The notes under the pieces were generated by a model. It made no database searches, was not told where the DNA came from, and saw only the letters and a list, made by a program, of their open reading frames with translations. A stretch of 64,000 bases of DNA from DLAJ01 sp964655525 (GTDB lineage: Bacteria > Bacillota > Clostridia > Lachnospirales > Lachnospiraceae): NCBI GenBank assembly GCA_964655525.1, contig CAZZNE010000002.1, positions 62,001-126,000 of the forward strand, read 5' to 3'. The first letter of the stretch is position 1. Every line of letters starts with the position of its first letter. Positions 1 through 8,020 of the stretch are shown piece by piece. The translations under genes were made by a program, and so were the position numbers.

Positions 1-1155
1 TTTTTCCTGCGGATCTTTATTTCCGTGGCGCGTGGGATATTTAGACAGTTGACGGACGCTCCGCACGGGGCGGCGGTAAAGCTTCTGCTGCAGATGATAC
101 CGGTGTTTTTTGCATTTGTGCTTTTAGGTTACATCCTTCTTTTGGTCGGCGTGATGATCCCGAAAAAGATTGCGGCGATCTACCCGAAAAAATGGGCGTA
201 CGCCTGCGTATCCGTTACATATGCATTCTGCTTTGTTCTGACGCCGGTGACCTCGCTGATCGATGTATCGGCAAACGGGCTGCTCAGGCTTTTTGGGATC
301 CGGCAGCCGCGTGATGCGGGGGAGGTCACGGAGGAAGAGATCATTTCCATGGTAAATGAGGGGCATGAGCAGGGCGTTCTCGAGGAGAGCGAAGCGGAAA
401 TGATCACGAATATTTTTGAATATGGAGATAAGAATGCGCGGGATATCATGACGAACCGGCAGAATATCAAAATGCTCGACGCACAGATGCGGTTATCTGA
501 GGCGGTCGCGTTCATGCTTGAGGAAAACAACAGCCGCTATCCTGTATTCAGTGAGACATCCGACCAGATCATCGGTATTTTACATCTGAAGGATGCCTGC
601 CGCTATCAGCACAAGCTTCATACGGAAGGAGAGCATCAGACCGATCCGCGCTTAAAATCGTGCCGCGCCATCCTGCGCCGGCCGGAGTTTGTACCGGAGA
701 CCATGAACATTGACGACTTGTTTCATTCCATGCAGAGCAAACATCTGCAGATGGTCATTGTTGCGGATGAATACGGTCAGACCGTCGGGTTAGTGACGAT
801 GGAGGATATTTTGGAGGAAATCGTCGGAAAGATTCAGGACGAGTATGACGAGGAAGACCGCTTTATCGTAAAAACGGGCAAAGACCGTTTTGTAGCGGAC
901 GGTATGACGCCGCTTGAGGAACTGACGGAGCTGCTGGGTATCCGGTTTGACGAAAATTTAGAGGTGGATACGTTAAACGGCTTTATGATCATGAAAATGG
1001 AACATATACCGGAGGAAAAAGAGCGTTTTTCCATGGAGTACGGCGGTTATGAATTTCAGATACGTCAGGTGGAGAAGCGCATGATCCGTTCCGTGCTGCT
1101 CACAAAGCTGGCTTTACAGCCGGAGGAAAAGGAAGTTGAAGAGAAGGCCGATTAG
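1..1155 (+). CDS. CNNM/CBS-domain/CorC transporter-associated protein (hemolysin-like), 5' truncated
   Basis: Membrane protein of the hemolysin C / CNNM family, thought to act in Mg2+/Co2+ efflux or ion homeostasis. The frame is open from base 1, so the N-terminus lies outside the window; a GTG at 25 is only the first start-like codon inside it. What remains is the end of the DUF21 membrane domain, with hydrophobic stretches around 80-160 and 215-240, then a tandem CBS pair (about 400-830) ending in the typical VTMEDILEEIVG motif, then a C-terminal CorC/HlyC domain (about 850-1100). The C-terminus is Lys/Glu-rich. The family assignment is strong. The transported ion cannot be read from sequence. 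Confidence 0.85.
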   Translation, partial: FFLRIFISVARGIFRQLTDAPHGAAVKLLLQMIPVFFAFVLLGYILLLVGVMIPKKIAAIYPKKWAYACVSVTYAFCFVLTPVTSLIDVSANGLLRLFGIRQPRDAGEVTEEEIISMVNEGHEQGVLEESEAEMITNIFEYGDKNARDIMTNRQNIKMLDAQMRLSEAVAFMLEENNSRYPVFSETSDQIIGILHLKDACRYQHKLHTEGEHQTDPRLKSCRAILRRPEFVPETMNIDDLFHSMQSKHLQMVIVADEYGQTVGLVTMEDILEEIVGKIQDEYDEEDRFIVKTGKDRFVADGMTPLEELTELLGIRFDENLEVDTLNGFMIMKMEHIPEEKERFSMEYGGYEFQIRQVEKRMIRSVLLTKLALQPEEKEVEEKAD

Positions 1156-1164
1156 TGGTATACT
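1136..1164 (+). promoter_or_regulatory. Predicted sigma-A promoter for yebC
   Basis: TTGAAG (1136-1141), a 17-nt spacer, TATACT (1159-1164). It overlaps the 3' end of the CBS-domain gene and lies about 40 nt before the yebC start, so yebC can be transcribed on its own. Confidence 0.5.
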
Positions 1165-1201
1165 TGGCATAACCGAACGATAAAAAAAGGGAGAGAAAAC
1201 A

Positions 1202-1933
1202 ATGTCAGGACATTCAAAATTTGCAAACATTAAGCATAAGAAAGAAAAAAATGATGCTGCAAAAGGAAAAATCTTTACGATCATCGGACGTGAGATTGCT
1301 GTTGCGGTAAAAGAGGGAGGACCCGATCCGGCGAATAACTTTAAGCTTGCCGGTGTGATCGCGAAGGCGAAGGCAAACAATATGCCGAATGACACGATTG
1401 AGCGCGGCATCAAAAAAGCGGCGGGAGATATAGGAAATGTTAATTATGAATATGTCACCTATGAGGGCTATGGGCCGGGCGGGATTGCCGTGATCGTCGA
1501 AGCGCTTACCGATAATAAGAACAGAACGGCAGCCAATGTGCGTTCCGCGTTTACGAAGGGAAGCGGCAGCATCGGGACACAGGGCTGTGTATCATTTATG
1601 TTTGACCGAAAGGGGCAGATCATCATTGACAAAGAAGAATGCGATATGGATGCCGACGATCTGATGATGTGTGCATTGGACGCGGGAGCGGAGGATTTTT
1701 CCGAGGAGGAAGACAGCTTTGAAATCCTGACTGCGCCGGATGATTTTCCGACTGTGACAAAGGCACTTGAGGATGCAGGGGTTGTATCCGCGTCGGCGGA
1801 GGTTACGATGATACCGCAGAATTATGTGAAGCTGAGCGATGAAAAAGATGTTGGGCAATTGCAGAGAACGCTGGATTTGCTTGACGAGGATGATGATGTA
1901 CAGGCGGTATATCACAATTGGGATGAAGACTGA
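1202..1933 (+). CDS. yebC: YebC/PmpR family (TACO1-like) regulatory/translation factor
   Basis: Cytosolic protein of the widely conserved YebC family. Members have been described as DNA-binding regulators and, more recently, as factors that relieve ribosome stalling at proline-rich stretches. The N-terminus MSGHSKFANIKHKK is the family hallmark, followed by the usual RTAANVR segment with the GSIGTQGCVSF motif near residues 115-135. At 243 residues it is full length. The ATG follows a GGGAGAG ribosome binding site. Its own promoter is predicted just upstream, and the next gene starts 70 nt downstream. The family call is secure; the molecular role in this organism is inferred. Confidence 0.96.
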   Translation: MSGHSKFANIKHKKEKNDAAKGKIFTIIGREIAVAVKEGGPDPANNFKLAGVIAKAKANNMPNDTIERGIKKAAGDIGNVNYEYVTYEGYGPGGIAVIVEALTDNKNRTAANVRSAFTKGSGSIGTQGCVSFMFDRKGQIIIDKEECDMDADDLMMCALDAGAEDFSEEEDSFEILTAPDDFPTVTKALEDAGVVSASAEVTMIPQNYVKLSDEKDVGQLQRTLDLLDEDDDVQAVYHNWDED

Positions 1934-2002
1934 TCGGTCATAGAATCGATATAAGAGAAGGATTTCATTAAAGAAGGCGCTTGTCGCCGTATAGGATACT
2001 AT

Positions 2003-4090
2003 ATGAATATAAAAAAATCTAATATATCGTGGATCTTTTTTGCGATTTATGTAATTACATATTTGTATCTCGGGGTGTGCATCGGCAATACGATGAGTAA
2101 GATGCTGAATCTGGGCGGTGCTGCGCTCTCCTGTATCATTGTCGTCATGGTGATCCTGCTTGCATTTGTAGGCTGCGCCGCTGCGCTGATCGTACTCATA
2201 AAGGAAAATTCAAAGAATGAGAAGGCGGCAGCGCGCCGGAGGCGCAGGGCTGTAAGAAACGACAGCTTTTTTGCAAATGAATTGCTGCCGGCACTTGCAA
2301 GCTATCTGCTCGTGATCGTCAGCCGCGGGATTTATATTGTGCAGTTTGCGGACGGAAAGCTCACGGGAAATGTCGGACTGTATGAACAGATTTCCTCGGG
2401 GGCAGGAGGGGAGTTCGATATAATCAATGGCGTTGAACGCCTTTATGCATATTTGCTGAAGGGCTTCTGCGTCCTTTTGGGAAATGTGCCGGATGCCGTA
2501 CATATTCTGAATCTGGTCTGTCAGGTGGTGTTGGTATTTTGCTGCTATCTGTTTTTGAGGGTGGCGGCAGGCAAAGCGGCGGCGCTTTCTTCTTCGGTAC
2601 TTTTTTTGTGCATCCCGTATTTTTACCGTGCACTGACCATTTGTGAACCTGCGCAGCTATTGATGGCTTTGTTCATGGCGGGTATGTGTATCTCCGCGTT
2701 TGTCTTAAAAAGAAGTGTGTTTGATCTTGGCGGAAAGGGTATGCTCCCCGCTTATCTTTTGTGCGGGCTGATCTCCGGAATGCTTATCACGCTGGACTTA
2801 ACGGCACTGCTCATTCCGCTTACCGTCATCGTGGTGTTTTTAGTCAGCGTGCAGGGACGGCGGGCAGAGCTGGCCTGCTTTGTACTCGGCCTGTTTGTCG
2901 GTATTCCGGTGGGAATGGTTTTGTTGAATGTAGATGTCTCAGGCACGCTGTTTAGTGTAAAAACGTCCTCATATACCCTGATGGAAAGGGCAAGGTTTGA
3001 TTTCAGCAGATATATCGAGTCCTACGAACTGGTATTGTCTAAGCCCGCGCTTCTGATAGCATTGCCGGAAGAACTGGTACTGCTCTGTGTGATTGCGTTT
3101 GGCGGTATTGCGGCGGTGTTGTTCTTTTGGTGTGAGCATGATGTGCTGCGCATCATAGCAGTACCATATATGGGCATAATTCCGTTTGCATGTTTTGACA
3201 CCGGATATGCAATGGGGTTTGATACCGGATTTCTGATCGCCTGTGTCGGTGTGCTGACGGCGGCGATAACGGTCGGTGTGATCTATCTGATGGGACAGCC
3301 CATTGTGGAGGTAGAAGCGCGCAGGAAGAGAGCGGATGCGGACGATGAGGAAGCAGATGGCGGACAGATCGATGCGCGGGAGAAGGAGACAGCCGCATCC
3401 CTGAAAAAGGAAAAGAAAGAAAAGCCGATCAAAGAAGAAAAGAAGGCGAAGAAAGAAAAGCCGGTCAAAGAAGAAAAGAAGGCGAAGAAAGAAAAGCCGG
3501 TCAAAGAAGAAAAGAAAGCGAAGAAAGAAAAAAAGGCTGACAAAGAAGAACAAGTTGTCACAAAAGAAGAGCCGGTAAAAGAACAGACAGCAGCCGCGAC
3601 AAAAGAAGTGACAGTAAACAAAGAAGCAGTGGCAACGAAAGAAGTGACAGTAAGAGAACAAACAGCGGCTGTGGGAGAAAAGCCGATAACAGAACAAACT
3701 GCCGCTGCGGAAGAAAAGCCGGTAAGACAACAAACAGTGACAATGAAAGAAGAGCCGGTAAAAGTACAAACGGCTGTTGCGGAAAACGTGACAGTGAACA
3801 AAGAAGCGACTGCCACGAAGGAGGTGACAGCGGGCAAAGAAGCCGTTGCCACGAAAGAGAAGGCGGTTATGCAGGAAAAAGCGCCAGTGGAAACGATGAG
3901 CGCAAAGAGTGCGCCTCAGGCTGTTAATGCAGGAAAAACACAGCCTGCGGAAAAGCCGCGTATGATCGAGAATCCGCTGCCGCTTCCGAAAAAGCATGAA
4001 CACCGTGAAATGGATTACGCCTATCCTGTTTCGGCGGAACGTATGCACTATGATGTGGATGTTCGCGACGGAGATGATTTTGACCATTAA
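2003..4090 (+). CDS. Polytopic membrane protein with Lys/Glu-rich repeat tail (possible GT-C/GT39-like fold)
   Basis: The function is not recognised with certainty. The first ~430 residues form about 10-12 hydrophobic segments with small loops. The layout recalls GT-C (dolichol-phosphate-mannose-type, GT39-like) glycosyltransferases or flippases: a soluble loop after the third helix, then paired helices. I see no diagnostic catalytic motif. Residues ~435-640 are a charged, low-complexity tail: three perfect-length KPVKEEKKAKKE units, then degenerate repeats built on TKEVTV, REQTAA and NKEAVA. The C-terminus ends with an ordered-looking segment containing ENPLPLPKKH. The ATG follows AGGATACTAT. 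A strong terminator ends the unit. The tail is probably cytosolic and may bind acidic partners, which is inference. Confidence 0.75.
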   Translation: MNIKKSNISWIFFAIYVITYLYLGVCIGNTMSKMLNLGGAALSCIIVVMVILLAFVGCAAALIVLIKENSKNEKAAARRRRRAVRNDSFFANELLPALASYLLVIVSRGIYIVQFADGKLTGNVGLYEQISSGAGGEFDIINGVERLYAYLLKGFCVLLGNVPDAVHILNLVCQVVLVFCCYLFLRVAAGKAAALSSSVLFLCIPYFYRALTICEPAQLLMALFMAGMCISAFVLKRSVFDLGGKGMLPAYLLCGLISGMLITLDLTALLIPLTVIVVFLVSVQGRRAELACFVLGLFVGIPVGMVLLNVDVSGTLFSVKTSSYTLMERARFDFSRYIESYELVLSKPALLIALPEELVLLCVIAFGGIAAVLFFWCEHDVLRIIAVPYMGIIPFACFDTGYAMGFDTGFLIACVGVLTAAITVGVIYLMGQPIVEVEARRKRADADDEEADGGQIDAREKETAASLKKEKKEKPIKEEKKAKKEKPVKEEKKAKKEKPVKEEKKAKKEKKADKEEQVVTKEEPVKEQTAAATKEVTVNKEAVATKEVTVREQTAAVGEKPITEQTAAAEEKPVRQQTVTMKEEPVKVQTAVAENVTVNKEATATKEVTAGKEAVATKEKAVMQEKAPVETMSAKSAPQAVNAGKTQPAEKPRMIENPLPLPKKHEHREMDYAYPVSAERMHYDVDVRDGDDFDH
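3422..3529 (+). repeat. Three 36-bp in-frame tandem repeats coding KP(I/V)KEEKKAKKE
   Basis: Units at 3422-3457, 3458-3493 and 3494-3529 encode the same 12-residue Lys/Glu-rich motif with only a few base changes. They are in frame inside the membrane protein gene and are followed by looser repeats to about 3850. Such repeats can gain or lose units by slippage or recombination. Confidence 0.9.
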
Positions 4091-4136
4091 AGTCAATTTT
4101 GAAACAACGCATAATCGTATATAAGTATGACATACT

Positions 4137-4171
4137 AAAAGAGAATCCACATGGTTGGATTCTCTTTTTTT
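4137..4171 (+). terminator. Rho-independent terminator
   Basis: A 13-bp perfect stem (4137-4149 with 4156-4168), a 6-nt loop and a run of T to 4171. It sits 47 nt after the stop of the repeat-tailed membrane protein gene and should separate it from the protease gene downstream. Confidence 0.92.
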
Positions 4172-4198
4172 AACTTATAGGATATTTCTTAGTCCCAG

Positions 4199-4246
4199 AA
4201 GAATTGCGTTAGCAATTCTTCGAAAGAACGCGTAGCGTTCTTTTTT
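4199..4246 (+). repeat. Paired-hairpin intergenic repeat, copy A
   Basis: Two consecutive palindromes. The first has AAGAATTGC (4199-4207) pairing with GCAATTCTT (4212-4220). The second has AAAGAACGC (4223-4231) pairing with GCGTTCTTT (4235-4243), followed by further T residues. The second hairpin is 20/21 identical to the first hairpin of the copy at 53122. It lies just upstream of the protease gene and could act as a back-up terminator or RNA stabiliser. Confidence 0.8.
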
Positions 4247-4282
4247 AACCCGGTGAAAAATGAGAAGGAGCAAGAAATCGGT

Positions 4283-5011
4283 ATGTCAAAAAAAAAGCAG
4301 CATCAGCAGGTAAAAAACGATAACAACAATAAAGAGAAAGAAGCTCAGGAGAAGCAAAAGCTCGTAGATGAAAAAATAAAAGAGAACGGGCAGGTGATCT
4401 TAAAGCATGGGGAACAGGGACATAATATCCACCTGATCTCCATTATCGGCGAGGTAGAGGGACACGAGTGTCTTGGCGGGAATACCAAAACGACAAAGTA
4501 TGAGCATATTCTTCCGCAGCTTGCGGCAATTGAAGACAGCGACGAGGTGGACGGTCTTCTCGTGCTCTTAAATACGGTCGGGGGCGATGTGGAAGCGGGA
4601 CTTGCGATCGCGGAAATGATCGCTTCCTTAAGCAAACCGACGGTATCGCTTGTACTTGGCGGCAGCCACAGCATCGGCGTGCCGATCGCGGTGAGTACGG
4701 ATTATTCTTATATCGTGCCGACCGCGACCATGGTCATCCATCCCGTTCGCTTAAGCGGCATGGTGATTGGCGTTCAGCAGACCTTCGATTATTTCAGGCA
4801 GATACAGGATCGGATTCTGGATTTTATTGAATCGCACTGCGGCGCAAAAAAAGAGCGCTTGGAGGAATTGATGATGGAGACGGAAATGCTGACGAAAGAT
4901 GTCGGAACAATTCTTGTCGGGGAGGAGGCAGTCGGCGAAAAAATCATTGATGAGGTGGGCGGAATCCATGAAGCGTTTGAAAAACTAAGGGAGTTAATGG
5001 AAAAGCAATGA
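4283..5011 (+). CDS. ClpP-class serine protease (translocation-enhancing protein TepA-like)
   Basis: Soluble protease of the ClpP/crotonase superfamily, TepA (YmfB-like) branch. The charged N-terminal ~45 residues are followed by a ClpP fold. LLNTVGGDVEAG shapes the oxyanion region, GGSHSIGVPIAV carries the predicted nucleophilic Ser, and MVIHPVR carries the His. I chose the ATG at 4283 (MSKKKQ, preceded by AAGGAG) over a GTG at 4253. The B. subtilis relative was linked to protein export and is encoded next to spoIIIE, the same neighbourhood as here (ftsK/spoIIIE follows). The substrate is unknown. Confidence 0.9.
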   Translation: MSKKKQHQQVKNDNNNKEKEAQEKQKLVDEKIKENGQVILKHGEQGHNIHLISIIGEVEGHECLGGNTKTTKYEHILPQLAAIEDSDEVDGLLVLLNTVGGDVEAGLAIAEMIASLSKPTVSLVLGGSHSIGVPIAVSTDYSYIVPTATMVIHPVRLSGMVIGVQQTFDYFRQIQDRILDFIESHCGAKKERLEELMMETEMLTKDVGTILVGEEAVGEKIIDEVGGIHEAFEKLRELMEKQ

Positions 5012-5036
5012 CAAAAAGGCGCAAAAATGCTATAAT
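5008..5036 (+). promoter_or_regulatory. Strong predicted sigma-A promoter for ftsK
   Basis: ATGACA (5008-5013), 17-nt spacer, consensus TATAAT (5031-5036) with an extended -10 TGC before it. Transcription would begin near 5042-5044. That argues against a GTG start at 5043 and for the ATG at 5076. Confidence 0.75.
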
Positions 5037-5075
5037 AGTCGGGTGGATTTTGTGAGGAAGGACTTGGTAGCGATT

Positions 5076-7979
5076 ATGGCGTCAGGAAATACGCGCTCAG
5101 GACAGGGAAACAGGCGGAGTTCGTCTGCAGGAGGAGGCAGTCGGACGAATACAAAAAATACAAACCGAAGAACACAGAGCGGGGGACGGCGTACGGCGTC
5201 TTCTTCAGGTCGGAAGTCGAATAATAGAAAAAGAGGCGTGCAAGAGCCGGCACTTAGTAATGAGATCTTACTCATTGTCAGCTTTGCATTTTGCATTTTA
5301 TTATTCTTATGTAATTTTTCTATTATGGGACCGTTTGGTAGGGCGGTAAAGGGCGTGATGTTCGGGCTGTTCGGCATCGTTGCTTATATACTGCCGATCG
5401 TTCTTTTTGTCGGCATCGCCCTGCATATTTCAAATGAAGGAAGCCGTGTTGTCCGAAGAAAACTGATCGCGGGCGCGGTTCTTGTTTGGTGTGTCGGCAT
5501 TGCGGCTCAGATGATTTCCGTGCCGCTTGCGGATTTGAACGGAAATCTGATCGTAGATCTTTTTTTAAAGAGTAGAGATGGACTGAAAGGCGGCGGTCTG
5601 ATCGGCGGGCTGCCTGCATATCCGATGATGAAATACTTAAAAGGCATCGGCAGCGCGTTCGTTCTCGTTGTCGTGATTCTCATTGCGCTTGTGATCATTA
5701 CGGAGCGGTCTTTTATCAATGGTGTGAAAAAAGGAAGCCGGCGTGTGTATGACTCGGCGAAGGAATCCGCAGAACGCCATAGGGAAGAACGTGCGCTGCG
5801 CCGTGAGGAATATGAGGACGAAGACTACGGATCCGAGGAATATGAAGAGGATGCGGAACAGGAATACGAAGAGGCTGTCGAAAAGAGACAAAGCCGGCGC
5901 ATGCAGAGGGGCATCGGCAGCCGTAGTATGCGTACGGTAGAGCGCGAGGAAGAAGGCGAAGAATCGTATCGTGCGCCACGTATGGAAAAAAAGGTGAGCG
6001 GTGTCAGCGAAGATACCACGCTTGTGAAAAAACGCCCGGAGACCTATCACAGCGAAAATATGCATGAGATTACACTGGACGATATTCCGGATGATGAGGA
6101 GATGACGCAGGATTCATTGGAACAGGCGGATTCCGAGGATGCGTTTGCGTTCGATCTATACCGGACCATGCCGGAGCCGCGGGGCATGGCGCAGACACAG
6201 AGCGGCGATGACGCGCGTGCAGCGGCAGAGTTTGCGGGTGCTGTCGGCGCAACAGGAGCGGGAGCGGGCGTATCGGGAGGTATGCGCGAGATCACGAATC
6301 TTGCCGCAGAAACCGCAGAAGCAGTCACTACATCGGGTAATGCGTATAAGCCGCAGGGCGCAGATACGTTCGGCGCGGCATTAGAGAGCGGTTATCAGCC
6401 CAAGAAGCCTGAACACAGCTTCGGCGTGAAGGAAGCATATCGGACGCCCGACCAGAAAAAGGCGGACGCAGCGGTCGTGGCGAATGGAAAGCCGCCTGCA
6501 AAACCGAAGAAATACATATTCCCGTCGCTCAATCTGTTAAAGAAGGGCGAAGGAAAAGGAAACGGCGATTCCGCAAGGCAATTAAAGGAAACGGCAGCAC
6601 GTTTACAGCAGACATTGAAAACATTCGGCGTTAATGTGACGATCACCGACATCAGTCAAGGACCTGCGGTGACGCGCTATGAAATGCAACCGGAGCTTGG
6701 CGTGAAGGTGAGTAAGATCGTGTCGCTTGCTGATGACATCAAGCTGAATCTGGCGGCGACGGACATTCGTATCGAAGCGCCGATCCCGGGGAAAGCGGCA
6801 GTCGGTATCGAAGTGCCAAATAAGGAAAACAGCGCGGTCAATCTGCGGGAGCTTTTGGAATCCGATGCATTCCGAAATTTTCCGTCATCCATCGCGTTTG
6901 CCGTCGGAAAAGATATCGGCGGGCAGACGGTGGTGTTTGATATCGGCAAAATGCCCCATGTTCTGATCGCTGGCTCTACGGGTTCGGGAAAATCCGTATG
7001 CATTAATACCCTGATCATGAGTATTCTCTATAAGGCGCATCCCGATGATGTGAAGCTGATCATGGTCGATCCGAAGGTCGTTGAATTAAGTGTATATAAT
7101 GGAATCCCGCATCTGCTCATTCCGGTCGTGACGGATCCGAAAAAGGCTTCGGCGGCGCTGCAGTGGGCAGTAGCAGAAATGACGGAGCGTTATAAGAAAT
7201 TCGCCGACCACAATGTGCGCGACTTAAAGGGATATAACCAGCTTGCCGAACGTATGAAGGATTCGGGGGATGCTTCCGCGCCTGTCAAGATGCCGCAGAT
7301 CGTCATTATCGTTGATGAGCTTGCGGATCTGATGATGGTAGCGTCTAACGACGTCGAGGAGGCGATCGTGCGCTTGGCGCAGCTTGCGCGTGCAGCGGGT
7401 ATCCATCTTGTGATCGCGACGCAGAGACCGAGTGTTGACGTCATTACGGGACTGATCAAGGCTAATATGCCGAGCCGGGTCGCATTTGCGGTTTCCAGCG
7501 GTGTGGATTCCCGGACGATTTTGGATATGAACGGTGCGGAAAAGCTGCTCGGCAAGGGCGATATGCTTTTTTATCCGCAGGGCTATACAAAACCGGCGCG
7601 CGTGCAGGGTGCGTTTGTCTCCGATAAGGAAGTTTCTGACGTCGTAGATTTCTTAAAGCGTCAGGCAGTCGGTGATGATTCAGGCGCGCAGCTGGACGAA
7701 AAAATCTCAAGCATGACGTCTGCAGCCGGAGAGGGCCAGACAGGAGGCAGTGCATCGGATATGGACGAGCTGTTTGCGGAGGCGGGGCGCTTCATCATTG
7801 AAAAAGATAAAGCGTCCATCGGTATGGTGCAGCGGGCATTCCGTGTCGGCTTTAACCGTGCGGCGCGGATCATGGATCAGCTCGCCGACGCTGGCGTTGT
7901 CGGCGAGGAAGAAGGCACAAAGCCGAGGAAAGTACTTATGAGCGCGGAGCAGTTTGAACAGTACATAGCGAGCATGTAG
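5076..7979 (+). CDS. ftsK: DNA translocase FtsK/SpoIIIE
   Basis: Membrane-anchored ATP-driven DNA pump that clears chromosomal DNA from the division septum and, in spore formers, moves it into the forespore. A basic Ser/Gly-rich N-terminus is followed by about four transmembrane helices (roughly residues 65-220), an acidic linker (about 240-490), the motor domain with Walker A GSTGSGKS near residue 633, Walker B IVIIVDELADLM, and a C-terminal winged-helix gamma domain (about 890-960) that reads KOPS/SRS DNA signs. Length (967 residues from this ATG) is in the normal range. A GTG at 5043 is possible but coincides with the predicted transcription start. Confidence 0.96.
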   Translation: MASGNTRSGQGNRRSSSAGGGSRTNTKNTNRRTQSGGRRTASSSGRKSNNRKRGVQEPALSNEILLIVSFAFCILLFLCNFSIMGPFGRAVKGVMFGLFGIVAYILPIVLFVGIALHISNEGSRVVRRKLIAGAVLVWCVGIAAQMISVPLADLNGNLIVDLFLKSRDGLKGGGLIGGLPAYPMMKYLKGIGSAFVLVVVILIALVIITERSFINGVKKGSRRVYDSAKESAERHREERALRREEYEDEDYGSEEYEEDAEQEYEEAVEKRQSRRMQRGIGSRSMRTVEREEEGEESYRAPRMEKKVSGVSEDTTLVKKRPETYHSENMHEITLDDIPDDEEMTQDSLEQADSEDAFAFDLYRTMPEPRGMAQTQSGDDARAAAEFAGAVGATGAGAGVSGGMREITNLAAETAEAVTTSGNAYKPQGADTFGAALESGYQPKKPEHSFGVKEAYRTPDQKKADAAVVANGKPPAKPKKYIFPSLNLLKKGEGKGNGDSARQLKETAARLQQTLKTFGVNVTITDISQGPAVTRYEMQPELGVKVSKIVSLADDIKLNLAATDIRIEAPIPGKAAVGIEVPNKENSAVNLRELLESDAFRNFPSSIAFAVGKDIGGQTVVFDIGKMPHVLIAGSTGSGKSVCINTLIMSILYKAHPDDVKLIMVDPKVVELSVYNGIPHLLIPVVTDPKKASAALQWAVAEMTERYKKFADHNVRDLKGYNQLAERMKDSGDASAPVKMPQIVIIVDELADLMMVASNDVEEAIVRLAQLARAAGIHLVIATQRPSVDVITGLIKANMPSRVAFAVSSGVDSRTILDMNGAEKLLGKGDMLFYPQGYTKPARVQGAFVSDKEVSDVVDFLKRQAVGDDSGAQLDEKISSMTSAAGEGQTGGSASDMDELFAEAGRFIIEKDKASIGMVQRAFRVGFNRAARIMDQLADAGVVGEEEGTKPRKVLMSAEQFEQYIASM

Positions 7980-8020
7980 ATTGAAAAATTCACGGACTGT
8001 TGGCAACATGGAGGATTAGA

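Noticed and set aside
2969..4150. Long open frame on the minus strand (about 390 codons), rich in Phe/Leu/Arg
   Set aside because: It is the antisense of the Lys/Glu-rich repeat gene; its composition is what reversed AAG/GAA codons give, and it has no RBS or domain.
4199..4246. CRISPR-like reading of the palindromic repeats
   Set aside because: No regular spacers, only two adjacent hairpins per site and no cas genes.
8000..8020. TTG start for fhs giving seven more residues
   Set aside because: The GGAGG site lies inside this extension and is ideally spaced for ATG 8021, which also gives the standard 556-residue length.
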